From an uncultured Blautia sp. (GTDB lineage Bacteria > Bacillota > Clostridia > Lachnospirales > Lachnospiraceae): a stretch of 56,750 bases of DNA. Shown here piece by piece: positions 8,342 to 17,658 of the stretch. The notes under the pieces are model-generated. The model saw only the letters and a program-made list of their open reading frames with translations. It searched no databases and was not told the DNA's origin. Position numbers and translations under genes: made by a program. The first letter of the stretch is position 1; each line of letters begins with the position of its first letter. The DNA is taken from the NCBI RefSeq assembly GCF_934372025.1, contig NZ_CAKROJ010000010.1, forward strand, positions 1-56,750, in the 5' to 3' direction.

Positions 8342-9043
8342 TTACACGCATTTTGCGAAAGATTTCAGTGATCCGATGATCACATCTCCCATAACGGCCA
8401 TATCCTCTGCCTGAAAGGATATCGGGAAATTATCTGAGAACAGAATCTGTGAGGACGGTGGAAACTCATCGTCTCCTTCCCACAGGATCATCTGAACCAG
8501 ATATCCCGGAAAGATTTCCAGCTGGTAAGCAATGTCGCCATGCTTAACTGGTTCGCAATGGATATGCTCCATGATCGCCTGAAAATCTTTGATACGGTTT
8601 CCATAAGAGAATGCCAGTCGTTTAATACAGCGTCCGTCAAACTGGCGCAGATATACTTCTCCCCACGGCATTTCTCTGTAGGTTTTGAACTTTCCGGTGC
8701 TCTGTGATGTGGCACCGTTTAACAGAAAGCGGATCGTCAGAGTTCTGGCATAAACCATTGTTTCCAGGGGATAAAATCCCATGTCATCTGCCTCGTGGCT
8801 GACCTGAAAATCCGGCCAGGAAATCTGATATACTGTTCCGAGGAATTTCAATGTGAAATATTTCTGCTCCTCATCGTAAGAAATGCCAAGTCTTGCAGCG
8901 ATTTCTTTGGGATCAGCCTCCTGATACTGGCTCAGATAATGTTCCCATGGGAGACGTTCTTTGCTGTCTTTTCCATATCCCAGTCTATCTCCTACAGATT
9001 CTGTTTCTGCCGGATCGAAAGTTGTTTTTGCGTCTGAACTCAT
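8342..9043 (-). CDS. DUF3786-type protein in the acs cluster
   Basis: The 233-aa soluble protein has no known enzyme motif. Its layout (WEHYLSQY near residue 33, then a beta-rich core with YFTLKFLGTVYQISWPDF and a conserved WGEVYLRQFDGRCIKRLAF stretch) looks like DUF3786, a family often found beside acs/cdh genes. The ATG at 9043 has GAGGTGAATT upstream. The position between acsV and fhs suggests a role in corrinoid or one-carbon maturation, but that is inference from context. Only one or two Cys are present, so it is unlikely to hold an iron-sulfur cluster alone. Confidence 0.6.
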   Translation of the reverse strand: MSSDAKTTFDPAETESVGDRLGYGKDSKERLPWEHYLSQYQEADPKEIAARLGISYDEEQKYFTLKFLGTVYQISWPDFQVSHEADDMGFYPLETMVYARTLTIRFLLNGATSQSTGKFKTYREMPWGEVYLRQFDGRCIKRLAFSYGNRIKDFQAIMEHIHCEPVKHGDIAYQLEIFPGYLVQMILWEGDDEFPPSSQILFSDNFPISFQAEDMAVMGDVIIGSLKSFAKCV

Positions 9044-9121
9044 AATTCACCTCTATCATTTCATTTATTTATCGCCAAGTCTCACGGATGTTCGACTTGA
9101 ACTCAGTAATGTCTTAAGACA

Positions 9122-11050
9122 TTATCTTTGATGCACATTCGGGAACATAGATGCATCTGTATGTGGAATAAAACATGCTCCTACAAATTCATCCATGTAT
9201 GTCGGAACTGTAGAAAGTTCCATATATGTCATATTAGCTGCAAGCTCATATGTTTTCTTCTCTGCCGGTGTAGAAAGAAGCATCAGGTATGCGCCTGTCA
9301 ATGAAGAGTTGCCGATATAGTGGAATTTATCCAGCGGAACATCCGGGAACATTCCAATATTGACTGCGTTCTGCATATTGATTCCGCTTCCGATACCACC
9401 TGCAACATAAACATCATCGATCATAGATACATCAAAATCGAGGGATGAAAGCATCGTGCGGATTGCGGAGAAAATAGCTCCTTTTGCACGAATAAAGTTG
9501 TCAATATCGACTTCTGTGATTTCCACATCCTTCGCGGATCCTGCTTCTTCTTCGAAAGCAATTACATAACTTCCCATTCCATAATGGTCATGACGGATAC
9601 GTTTTCCCTCACGGACAAATTTACCCTTCGGGTTGATGATTCCGGTCATAAACAGTTCACTGATCACATCAATGATACCGGAACCGCAAAGTCCGACCGG
9701 TTTGGTTCCTGGGTCTCCAACGACTTTATAGGTTGGCTCCATGGTTTCTTTATCGATCGTACATGCCTCGATCGCGCCGTCAGTTGCACGCATACCGCAG
9801 CTGATATCTCCGCCTTCAAAAGCCGGTCCGGCAGAACATGCACAACTCATCATAAAATCAGAGTTTCCAAAAACAAGTTCTCCGTTGGTTCCAAGGTCGA
9901 TAAAGAGTGAAAATTCAGGTCTGTTCCAGATCATACTTACCAGTGTTCCGGCTGTGATATCGCCGCCTACATAGCTTCCGATATTTGGTGCTATGATGAT
10001 ATGTGCATCTCCGTTGATCTCAATTCCAACATCGGATGCAAACATAGAGTTGGTTTTAAAGAATGCCGGAATATATGGTTCTGTACGAAGATAATCTGCG
10101 TTAATTCCTGCAAACAGATGATTCATTGTGGTATTGGATGCCACACACATACGATAAATCTGACTCTCCGGGAAATGAATACTTCTGCACATTTCATGGA
10201 TCATCGGATTGATGGTTTCTTTGATCACTGCATCCTGCAGTTTTTGGATTCCGTTTGGTTTGGTTGTCTCAATAATACGGTTGATAACATCCGCTCCATA
10301 ACGGATCTGTCCGTTACCGGATGAGCTCTTGGCAAGAATTTCTCCTGTTTCCATGTTGATGAGCACAGCAGATACCGTTGTTGTACCGATATCGACTGCA
10401 AGTCCACCGACAACCACGTCTTCTTTGCTGTCAAAAACATCATATACGAACATATCATCCGGAGTTACACGAACGACACATTTCACGGAAAACTTACTTG
10501 CACGAAGTACATCAGGGAGTTTTCGCAGAACCGAATACGGAACCCTGATACGTTTCAGATTCATAAATTTCCGGAGTGCTCTTGTCAGTCTCTCTACATC
10601 AGGCATTGTATCATCAAGAGTTGGCTCAGCCATCTGCAGTTCTACAACTTCCAGACTGTTTTTTAATGAAATGCCGGCCTCTTCTACCTGATCTTTTGCT
10701 TTTTCAAATATTGCAATCTCTTCTTTGGAACTTAAATCGGCAACTTTCATTCTGCTCTTGTAAGCAGAAGCGATATCCGGCACAAGCACTTCAACATCCG
10801 CGCAGATTTTGCTCATGCATGCAAGACGCCAGCCTTTTTCAAATTCCTCATCAGAAATATGAAGTGTTTTCTTTGAGTCCAGTTCCCCGCCTTTTAACTG
10901 CACCCTACATTTTCCGCAGGCTCCATTACCGGAACACGGTGCATCGATTGCAACATTGGCACCACGTGCAATCTCAAGCAGATTATCCCCCGCATTGGCA
11001 AATACTTCTACCTCACTGCCATTTTCAAATGCAAACGTTACCTTAAACAT
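9122..11050 (-). CDS. acsV: Corrinoid protein reductive activator RACo (AcsV)
   Basis: RACo uses ATP to return inactive Co(II) corrinoid protein to Co(I). The 642-aa protein begins with a plant-type [2Fe-2S] ferredoxin domain (CSGNGACGKC and a fourth Cys in RLACMS). After a linker comes a C-terminal ASKHA ATPase domain (LAVDIGTTTVSAVL near residue 220, FIDLGTNGELVFG near 405, VAGGIGSGIN near 575). This order is that of RACo. AGGTGG precedes the ATG at 11050. A terminator-like hairpin lies between it and acsE, so it may be expressed below acsE level. A 16-bp palindrome (AATGTCTT/AAGACATT) overlaps its stop codon. Confidence 0.93.
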   Translation of the reverse strand: MFKVTFAFENGSEVEVFANAGDNLLEIARGANVAIDAPCSGNGACGKCRVQLKGGELDSKKTLHISDEEFEKGWRLACMSKICADVEVLVPDIASAYKSRMKVADLSSKEEIAIFEKAKDQVEEAGISLKNSLEVVELQMAEPTLDDTMPDVERLTRALRKFMNLKRIRVPYSVLRKLPDVLRASKFSVKCVVRVTPDDMFVYDVFDSKEDVVVGGLAVDIGTTTVSAVLINMETGEILAKSSSGNGQIRYGADVINRIIETTKPNGIQKLQDAVIKETINPMIHEMCRSIHFPESQIYRMCVASNTTMNHLFAGINADYLRTEPYIPAFFKTNSMFASDVGIEINGDAHIIIAPNIGSYVGGDITAGTLVSMIWNRPEFSLFIDLGTNGELVFGNSDFMMSCACSAGPAFEGGDISCGMRATDGAIEACTIDKETMEPTYKVVGDPGTKPVGLCGSGIIDVISELFMTGIINPKGKFVREGKRIRHDHYGMGSYVIAFEEEAGSAKDVEITEVDIDNFIRAKGAIFSAIRTMLSSLDFDVSMIDDVYVAGGIGSGINMQNAVNIGMFPDVPLDKFHYIGNSSLTGAYLMLLSTPAEKKTYELAANMTYMELSTVPTYMDEFVGACFIPHTDASMFPNVHQR

Positions 11051-11120
11051 ATGGTAACCACCTTTCTCGCCTCGTGAATACTATAGTCCACACCTGTGGC
11101 GTTGGGAGTTAGACTTATAA

Positions 11121-11154
11121 AAAAAGCCAGAGGCCGCGAAGCCTCCAGCCTTTT
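11121..11154 (-). terminator. Terminator-like hairpin between acsE and acsV
   Basis: On the minus strand AAAGGCTGGAGGC pairs (with G-U pairs) with GCCTCTGGCTTT and is followed by TTTT. It lies 32 bp past the acsE stop and 71 bp before acsV. No obvious promoter follows, so partial read-through to acsV is the simplest reading. Confidence 0.75.
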
Positions 11155-11185
11155 ATTCTTTACAGCCGTATAAAAGTCAGACTGA

Positions 11186-11974
11186 TCAGATTTCCAGATA
11201 GGAATCTGCGTACAGGTAGTTGTTTTTGATGATGTCACAGGATTTGATTGTTTCCATCAGACGCAGGTCGTTAGGGTTAACGATTGCGGATGTAAGACCC
11301 TGCATCATAGCCATAGCTACCATAGCGGAGTCCATGATCGGACGGATGTGTTTTGGCATACCGTTGGAGTTATTGGAAAGACCACCGGTGCTCTTCATTC
11401 CCATGTCAGAGATCATTTTGATGAATTCAAGAACTTCCATCTGTTTGTCCTGCATTCCTTTGATAACCAGGAATAACGGGTCGAACCACATATCGTTCTC
11501 AACGTCCATACCATGTTCCATACCTCTCTCCATCAGAGTCTGCATGTACATCATACGTTCATCATTGTCCTTTGCGATTCCTTCGCCGTTGCAAAGAGCG
11601 ATAACGATTGCATCGTTAGCTGCAGCAACATCAACATAACCGATTCTTCCGGCAGCATCAGCAGAGTTAACGATCGGTTTTCCTTTGGAACGGTTGTATA
11701 CGGAAATACCAGCTTCGATAGCTGCTACGTTGGAAGTATCCAGTGCAAGCGGAACGTTGTCGAAGTTGCTCTGCAGAAGTTCTACAGCCCATTTCATCAG
11801 TTCCGGTCCATCGTTTTCAGCAGGTCCGATATTTACGTCAAGGTATGTAGCACCTGCGTCAAGCTGCTGTTTTGCTCTTTTGAGAATCGGCTCAGGATCT
11901 CTCTCTGTAAATGCCTTGTTTACTGCTGGTGCTGTTGTAGAAAGTCTCTCTCCGATTGTAACAAATTTTCCCAT
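11186..11974 (-). CDS. acsE: Methyl-THF:corrinoid/iron-sulfur protein methyltransferase
   Basis: AcsE moves the methyl group from 5-methyl-THF to the cobalt of the corrinoid/iron-sulfur protein, joining the methyl and carbonyl branches. The 262-aa protein is a single pterin-binding TIM barrel (ATYLDVNIGPAENDG, PLALDTSNVAAIEAG, GGLSNNSNGMP), the family's usual length. The ATG at 11974 has AAAGGAG ten bases upstream. It follows acsC. Confidence 0.96.
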   Translation of the reverse strand: MGKFVTIGERLSTTAPAVNKAFTERDPEPILKRAKQQLDAGATYLDVNIGPAENDGPELMKWAVELLQSNFDNVPLALDTSNVAAIEAGISVYNRSKGKPIVNSADAAGRIGYVDVAAANDAIVIALCNGEGIAKDNDERMMYMQTLMERGMEHGMDVENDMWFDPLFLVIKGMQDKQMEVLEFIKMISDMGMKSTGGLSNNSNGMPKHIRPIMDSAMVAMAMMQGLTSAIVNPNDLRLMETIKSCDIIKNNYLYADSYLEI

Positions 11975-12007
11975 ACTTGTTGTTCTCCTTTACGTGGTTT
12001 TATAAAT

Positions 12008-12034
12008 GCCCCAGGGAGTCTCTGCTCCCTGAGC
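12008..12034 (-). terminator. Hairpin between acsC and acsE
   Basis: On the minus strand GCTCAGGGAG pairs with CTCCCTGGGGC. The following tail is only weakly T-rich (ATTTATAAAA), so this may be an mRNA-processing or stabilising hairpin rather than a full terminator. Confidence 0.5.
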
Positions 12035-12053
12035 ATATTTTTATGTGGCTTAA

Positions 12054-13400
12054 TTATGCCTGCATATCTTTTAAGAACTTCACAAGCTGAACTGCTTCTC
12101 TAGGTCCGACAATGATTTCCCATCCTGGAAGTTTTGCTTCAAGGTCTCCCTTGAGGACTGCAACTTTACCCGGGATAACGAGCTTACGGCATTTAACCTT
12201 TGGCTCAACTTCTGTCTTGATGTACTCGGAAATGCTTGTGCTGGAGAATTTACCAGCTGCCCAGGATGTCAGTACGGAAAGTCCGCCTGCATCGTTGATA
12301 ACCAGGTTAAGCGGTACACCGGAACGTTCCAGCTCGCCGGAAACTACGAAATATGTAAGAGCGAAGTCTACGGTTGTAACAACGAGAGAGTTCTCGTCTG
12401 CTCCGTTGAGTGGGTAGATACCCGGCTCTACTTTCATCGGTTTCTGTGGGTCTGTGTAAACGTTCTGACGAAGACCAAACAGTGGAAGTGCCTCTGCATA
12501 AGTCATCTGTTCCATAACGATGATGGAACCATATTTCATTGTGAATACGGAAGCAAGAGCTGCCTGTAAATGATGATCACCTTTTGCAAGTTTAACCAGG
12601 TTAACGATAGACGGATATCCGAATGTTCTGTCCTGGTCTTTCAGAGCTGCACGACGAACCATTACTGTGTTTGCAAATGTTTCTTTTACGTCAGCGCCTG
12701 TTGTATCAAGAACAAGGTTCTTGTTGCCGAGTTTTTCAAGAGCTGCTACTGTATCATAGAGCTCGTTGATGTCTTTACCGGATACACCGAGAACAACGCC
12801 AGCTTCTGTAGCAACTGCGTTCATTGCTTCATAGTTGGAAGCGTTTGCTCCGTTAAGAACCGGTTTGCCATCCTTGCATACTTCAAGAGCTGCTTTTGCT
12901 TTTTCAGGGTCTGTACATCCGAGGATCAGAGTTCTTCCCAGACCTTTAGCTTTTTCTACAAGTGCTGTAAATTTGGCAGCATCTGCATTTTCATCGCAGT
13001 TAACGTATACAAGTTCTACATGCATTCTTTCACCGATACGGTCATAGTCTACATGTGGGATTGCTGCAAGTTTTGCTTCAACTTCTGCATCGTCCATGCA
13101 TGTGCAGAGAGATACAGCGTATCTTGGTTTGCTTACAAATGTTTTTTCATGTCTGAACAGAACAGTTTCTCCTCCGAGAGTGAATTCTGCATCGCCTGTT
13201 CCGATCTTGATTGTCTTCATCGGCGGAGCAGTTGCCTCAGACAGAGAAGCCAGTGCTTCGTCAGACATATGTGGACACTGCTCAATCTTCATTGCGCCCT
13301 GTGCAACTTTCATGGAGAAAGCCATACATGTCGGACATCCACATTCCTTACAGTTTTTCTTTGGTGTTAATTTAAAAATCTGAATACCATTCAGTGCCAT
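12054..13400 (-). CDS. acsC: Corrinoid/iron-sulfur protein large subunit AcsC
   Basis: AcsC is the large (gamma) subunit of the corrinoid/iron-sulfur protein and carries the [4Fe-4S] cluster and the B12-binding domain. The N-terminal cluster motif CKECGCPTCMAF with a fourth Cys in QCPH is at residues ~17-43. A TIM-barrel core and C-terminal corrinoid-binding region (VINDAGGLSVLTSWAAGKF) follow. 448 aa is the normal length. It is 25 bp downstream of acsD and clearly co-transcribed with it. Confidence 0.96.
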   Translation of the reverse strand: MALNGIQIFKLTPKKNCKECGCPTCMAFSMKVAQGAMKIEQCPHMSDEALASLSEATAPPMKTIKIGTGDAEFTLGGETVLFRHEKTFVSKPRYAVSLCTCMDDAEVEAKLAAIPHVDYDRIGERMHVELVYVNCDENADAAKFTALVEKAKGLGRTLILGCTDPEKAKAALEVCKDGKPVLNGANASNYEAMNAVATEAGVVLGVSGKDINELYDTVAALEKLGNKNLVLDTTGADVKETFANTVMVRRAALKDQDRTFGYPSIVNLVKLAKGDHHLQAALASVFTMKYGSIIVMEQMTYAEALPLFGLRQNVYTDPQKPMKVEPGIYPLNGADENSLVVTTVDFALTYFVVSGELERSGVPLNLVINDAGGLSVLTSWAAGKFSSTSISEYIKTEVEPKVKCRKLVIPGKVAVLKGDLEAKLPGWEIIVGPREAVQLVKFLKDMQA

Positions 13401-13425
13401 AGCTAATTATTCCTCCTATTATTCC

Positions 13426-14367
13426 TTACGCAAGTGCTTTGATCAGTTTGGAAATTGTCTTGATAGACTCCGGATGTCTCAGGATTACGGCATCAGAACC
13501 AGCTGCAAGGTCTGCTGCTGCTGTCATAACTTCCATGTCGATTCCACGTTCGTCTGCTGATCCCCATTCAGGCATATCTGCTTCAGAAGCTGTAGCTTCT
13601 TTAACTGCCCATGTTTCTGCGGATACAGGTGTAATAATAGGCATCTGCAGCATGTTGTCGTTCTGACCTAATGCTGCACCTTTGATACGGTCCATAGTGG
13701 AAACTACGTACTCATATCCATAACCAGCTGCTGCACTACCGATGTTCATAACGATCTTCTTCGCATCAACACCAAGCTGTGTAGTAACAACGTTCAGCTG
13801 TTTTGCAAGGTTGATATCAACGGCAGATTCTGCACCAACGATCTGATTGTATGCAAGTCCTGCTGCTGCACCGATTGCTTTGTAGTTTTCTTCTTTTTCA
13901 GAAAGAATAAGTGCGTTTCTTTCCTGAAGAACTTCTGCAACTTTCGGGAGAAGTTCCGCATCCTTCTCTACGTTTTTGCATCCTTCTACAACGAGTGGAC
14001 AGTCGATAGCTCCTGCCACTTCTTTAACAACTTCGATTAATTCTTCAACAGATTTGTTTGCTCCATTCGGGTCTCCACCATCAAGAATCAGAGCAACAAA
14101 ATCAGCTCCTTCAATAGCTGCTGCTTTCTGAGCGATCTCAGCCATTGTAGTAGCTCCTTCATAATAAGCTCTTACGCCTTCAGAAAATTCGTCAAGTCCC
14201 AGGTCAGAGATTTCAACACCAATTTTTGCAGTATTTTCTGTTGGTGCATCAAATGTGTAAAATGGGAAAGAATTTTCTCCACCGATTGTCACAGTCTTGT
14301 CTCCGCTTCCGATTGTGACAGCGTTAATCTTTGCATTAAATTTCTGTGGTTTCTGATTAAACGGCAT
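13426..14367 (-). CDS. acsD: Corrinoid/iron-sulfur protein small subunit AcsD
   Basis: AcsD is the small (delta) subunit of the corrinoid/iron-sulfur protein, 313 aa, a TIM-barrel protein that binds AcsC and shields the cobalamin. Recognisable stretches include LDGGDPNGANKS and VMNIGSAAAGYGYEYV. The ATG at 14367 has GAGGAGG upstream. A consensus promoter lies ~40-70 bp upstream, so acsD-acsC can be made independently of acsB. Confidence 0.95.
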   Translation of the reverse strand: MPFNQKPQKFNAKINAVTIGSGDKTVTIGGENSFPFYTFDAPTENTAKIGVEISDLGLDEFSEGVRAYYEGATTMAEIAQKAAAIEGADFVALILDGGDPNGANKSVEELIEVVKEVAGAIDCPLVVEGCKNVEKDAELLPKVAEVLQERNALILSEKEENYKAIGAAAGLAYNQIVGAESAVDINLAKQLNVVTTQLGVDAKKIVMNIGSAAAGYGYEYVVSTMDRIKGAALGQNDNMLQMPIITPVSAETWAVKEATASEADMPEWGSADERGIDMEVMTAAADLAAGSDAVILRHPESIKTISKLIKALA

Positions 14368-14408
14368 TTCTCATAAGCCTCCTCTAAATTATTAAAAACT
14401 CAACTATC

Positions 14409-14437
14409 ATTATACTACATAAAATTACCAGTGACAA
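14409..14437 (-). promoter_or_regulatory. Internal promoter before acsD
   Basis: On the minus strand TTGTCA (14432-14437), a 17-bp spacer and TATAAT (14409-14414) lie 42 bp before the acsD ATG. It follows a short T-flanked hairpin, which makes a terminator-promoter junction inside the acs cluster plausible. Confidence 0.75.
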
Positions 14438-14485
14438 GATAACACAGGTTCTTTTACGTTAAAAAAATATCAAAAATCGTCACAT

Positions 14486-14502
14486 GTGCAAAGATTTTGC
14501 AC
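14486..14502 (-). terminator. Short hairpin with T-rich tail upstream of the acsD promoter
   Basis: GTGCAAA and TTTGCAC form a 7-bp stem with a 3-nt loop, followed on the minus strand by GATTTTTGATATTTTTTT. It may end transcripts from acsB before the acsD promoter. Confidence 0.5.
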
Positions 14503-14523
14503 TGTCACAGCCCGTTGCTTGTA

Positions 14524-14629
14524 ACAGCTTTACGTTGTGATTCGATTTTCATTTCAGATAAACCCTGAATTTTTCCTGTGTAAACCCTGAATTTTTCCTG
14601 CAACTCGCTGTTTACACAGCTTTACGTTG
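14524..14629. repeat. Two repeat pairs in the acsB-acsD gap
   Basis: TAAACCCTGAATTTTTCCTG occurs at 14559-14578 and 14581-14600 (22-bp period). It is flanked by two copies of ACAGCTTTACGTTG (14524-14537 and 14616-14629). No reading frame or known RNA motif was recognised in 14503-14647. Confidence 0.7.
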
Positions 14630-14647
14630 CAGTTCAAATTCAAAGTT

Positions 14648-14694
14648 AAACCCCCGGGTCAGGAGTGCAAGCACTCCTGGCCCTCGAGGGGTTT
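14648..14694 (-). terminator. Strong hairpin overlapping the acsB stop codon
   Basis: AAACCCC (14648-14654) pairs with GGGGTTT (14688-14694) around an inner 9-bp stem CAGGAGTGC/GCACTCCTG (14660-14668, 14671-14679). The acsB stop codon TAA lies in the outer arm. There is no T-run, so it looks more like a 3'-end stabiliser than an intrinsic terminator. Confidence 0.6.
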
Positions 14695-16822
14695 ACATCA
14701 TTGGGTCCATAGCAAGTGCCGGATGTCCTTTTTCTGTAAGGTATTCAACCAGTGTTTCAGGATCTGTTGCAACTGTTTCATCACCGATCATATCAGTGAA
14801 GTTTTCGATTCCGTAGAGTTCCTGAGCTGTCTTGTTAAGACGTTCAGCAACGAACTCTTTCAGTTCTTTCGGCATCCATACGATACGTTCGATACCGCCT
14901 TCAGCCTTCATGAATTTCTTGGAGGAGATGAAGTGTTTTCCATGTCCCATGAATCCAGGAGTCTGAACACCGCCACCTGTCATGGAAGCCATTTCCGGGA
15001 ATGTCATTCCAAGTGGTGTCATACCAGCATACTCACGGTTAGCGATAACTACACCATTGGAGAATGGCTCGATACCGCAGATACACTCGAAGCATCCACA
15101 GGATGTCATAGGATCCTGCATGATGGAGTACAGTGTAACGTGCTCCAGAGCACCCTGAGAGAATTTCTGAACTGCTTCATCAACGTCTTCGTAAGAACCA
15201 AGGTTCTCATCGATCGGACGTTCTTTTGTGATTTCCTGGCAAGGTCCGTTAGGATCAAGCTGATGTGTTGCTTTTGCATCCAGCCATGAAACGGCACCGC
15301 AAAGTCCAAGTCTTTCTGGTGTTACTACACATACGTGGCTTGGAGAGAATGCCTGGCAAAGGATACAGCTGTAGTATACATCTACAGATTCGTCTGTCAG
15401 AGTGTCAAGACGCTCATCACGTTTATCGAAGATCGGGATTGCAACTTCATGACGGATTCTTGTACATTCTGCAGGATCTGTGTAGATAACAACTTCACAT
15501 TTGTCAACAACTGCGTCAAATTCGTTTTTAACAGATGCGTAAAGAACTTCACCGATATGTTTGATCTTGAAGCCTGCGTTGAATGCATCAATGCTGATAC
15601 GGATACGCTGCATATCACGCTGTCCTGTGTGGTATACACCTTCGATACAGTTGATGTAGTTGTGGAATTTACGCTCGATAACCGGTTCAAAGTCTGGCTG
15701 CATGTTCTTGCCGGCAACTTTAACAACATATGCGATGCTGTTTTTGCTTCCAAGTTCCATGTCATCTACTTCTGGTCCGACTACTGTGATCTTGTGGTCT
15801 TCAACTTCAGAAGCGTCGCATGTATGAACAAGCTCTGCACAGTCTACACGGGAACCATCGAACTCAACCTGCATGTCTTTACGACGGATGATCTCACCTT
15901 CGAATGCGGATGCGAATGCAACCGGGATATCGATGTTTGTGATCTTGATCTTGATGTCACGTGCTTCAAGAGATGTAGCATTGAATTTGCTTACGTCTTC
16001 CTGAACGATCAGGCTCTTTGGTACACGGAAGATGTTTTCTGTTTCGTTTGTAACAACCGGGAATCCAAGTGCGATAGCACCTGCTCCGCAAGCTACGATA
16101 ACGTCATCCAGAGGTTTGAATGCGTTAACGAATGCCGGTACACGATCCATTGTGTATTTCATCAGTGTGCCTGCATCTCCAGGTGTTACGTTACCGAAGA
16201 TCAGAGCTGCACGAAGAGCTACAGATACTACATGGATAACTGCTGTAACGTCTTTTCCAAGCGGAATAACACGTACGTTTGCACCTGTCTTCATTCCTGC
16301 TTCTGCAACCTGGTCGATGATTCCGCCAACCAGTGTTACCAGGATACCCTGTGCCTGATAGCTCTTAACAAGAGCAACACCTTCTTCTACAGAAGGAGCA
16401 GATCCAAGGATAACTGCTACACCAGGGATATCGCCTGTTACAAGCGGTACACCAAGTTCACGGATAACTGCATCTGCAAGATGTCCGTAGCATGGTTCTT
16501 CGTATGGTGTTGCACCATCGATATATTTCAGAACTTCGATGAATTCTGCGCAGAGTGCTGTAGCAACACCTGACATGAATGCATCATTTAATCTTTTTTC
16601 TCTTGTCATGAGTGTTTTAACAACACCAAGAGCTTCTTTTAATTCTTTTAAAGTTGTAACTTTTGTTCCTGTTACAGCATAGTAACATGGAAGGCTGTAT
16701 GCGGTATTCGGGAAGCTGACAGCTTTGTCTTCGCCGTACTGAGCGATTGCTCCGTCGATAGCGCCCTCTGTTAAACCAAATACAGCATCATTTCCGCTAA
16801 AAACTCTATCAAATAAAGTCAC
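14693..16822 (-). CDS. acsB: Acetyl-CoA synthase (CODH/ACS catalytic subunit)
   Basis: AcsB condenses CO, the corrinoid-bound methyl group and CoA into acetyl-CoA at the Ni-Ni-[4Fe-4S] A-cluster. The 709-aa protein is close to the M. thermoacetica length (~729). The [4Fe-4S] ligands are visible in SCILCQAF...HVC...LGLCGAV, and the distal-Ni motif in MTSCGCFECI (Cys-Gly-Cys). The N-terminal CO-tunnel domain is present. It is 18 bp downstream of cooC, whose product loads or activates Ni sites. Confidence 0.97.
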   Translation of the reverse strand: MTLFDRVFSGNDAVFGLTEGAIDGAIAQYGEDKAVSFPNTAYSLPCYYAVTGTKVTTLKELKEALGVVKTLMTREKRLNDAFMSGVATALCAEFIEVLKYIDGATPYEEPCYGHLADAVIRELGVPLVTGDIPGVAVILGSAPSVEEGVALVKSYQAQGILVTLVGGIIDQVAEAGMKTGANVRVIPLGKDVTAVIHVVSVALRAALIFGNVTPGDAGTLMKYTMDRVPAFVNAFKPLDDVIVACGAGAIALGFPVVTNETENIFRVPKSLIVQEDVSKFNATSLEARDIKIKITNIDIPVAFASAFEGEIIRRKDMQVEFDGSRVDCAELVHTCDASEVEDHKITVVGPEVDDMELGSKNSIAYVVKVAGKNMQPDFEPVIERKFHNYINCIEGVYHTGQRDMQRIRISIDAFNAGFKIKHIGEVLYASVKNEFDAVVDKCEVVIYTDPAECTRIRHEVAIPIFDKRDERLDTLTDESVDVYYSCILCQAFSPSHVCVVTPERLGLCGAVSWLDAKATHQLDPNGPCQEITKERPIDENLGSYEDVDEAVQKFSQGALEHVTLYSIMQDPMTSCGCFECICGIEPFSNGVVIANREYAGMTPLGMTFPEMASMTGGGVQTPGFMGHGKHFISSKKFMKAEGGIERIVWMPKELKEFVAERLNKTAQELYGIENFTDMIGDETVATDPETLVEYLTEKGHPALAMDPMM

Positions 16823-16840
16823 CTTAATACCTCCTGTTTT

Positions 16841-17614
16841 TTACAGATTTGAATTCTGATCAATCTTTTCTTTTATTTTTGTGATTTCTGCCGTTACAGT
16901 CTGGCTGAAATCATAAGGGGATTTTCCCTGACGGTCAGCATCTATAACCTCCGTATTGTAATGGAGCATGCCAAGAAGGTCTTCTGCCGGGATTCTGGAA
17001 CGGATAAATTCCTCATCCTCCTCATTTCTGACCTTGTTTGCCACTACCTTGACCTGAGCAACACCCAGGTCACTGGCAAGACGTTTGACATTTTTGTATG
17101 TCTGTACGCTTCTTGCACCCGGTTCGATCACTACGATAAATGCGTCAACTCCCTCTGTGGTTCCTCTGCCGAGATGTTCCAGGCCGGCTTCCATATCAAG
17201 AATTACCACATCTTCTCTTCTCAGTACCAGATTGTTGATAATACGTTTCAACATTACATGTTCCGGACATACGCATCCGCCGCCGCCTGTCTCGACAGTT
17301 CCCAGGACAAGGAGTCGCACGCCATTGCAGACCTTACCATATTTATCCGGAATATCGTCTACTTTCGGATTCAGATGATAGAACTGATTTCCTGCAGTCG
17401 CACCTGTACGTTCCTCCACAAGCTTACGCATTTTGGAGATTGGTACGATGGAATCCAGTGTATCCTCGTCAAATCCCAGCGCCAGGCCAAGATTTGCATC
17501 CGGATCCACATCTGCCGCAAGTACCGGTCTGCCCTCTGCTGCATACAACCTCGCGAGCGTTGCTGCAAAAGTAGTTTTGCCTACGCCGCCTTTTCCTGTA
17601 ACTGCTATTTTCAT
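16841..17614 (-). CDS. cooC: CooC/AcsF-type nickel-insertion ATPase (copy next to acsB)
   Basis: This 257-aa MinD/SIMIBI-class ATPase has the deviant Walker A KGGVGKTTF at residues ~8-16 and the family CxC metal-binding pair in GGCVCPEH near residue 112. CooC-family proteins bind Ni at the dimer interface and mature CODH or ACS. Lying between cooS and acsB, it could serve either; AcsF-like service to acsB is inference from adjacency. Confidence 0.92.
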   Translation of the reverse strand: MKIAVTGKGGVGKTTFAATLARLYAAEGRPVLAADVDPDANLGLALGFDEDTLDSIVPISKMRKLVEERTGATAGNQFYHLNPKVDDIPDKYGKVCNGVRLLVLGTVETGGGGCVCPEHVMLKRIINNLVLRREDVVILDMEAGLEHLGRGTTEGVDAFIVVIEPGARSVQTYKNVKRLASDLGVAQVKVVANKVRNEEDEEFIRSRIPAEDLLGMLHYNTEVIDADRQGKSPYDFSQTVTAEITKIKEKIDQNSNL

Positions 17615-17658
17615 TTTATGTCATCCACCTTTTATTACATTTTTAAGATCACAACGGA

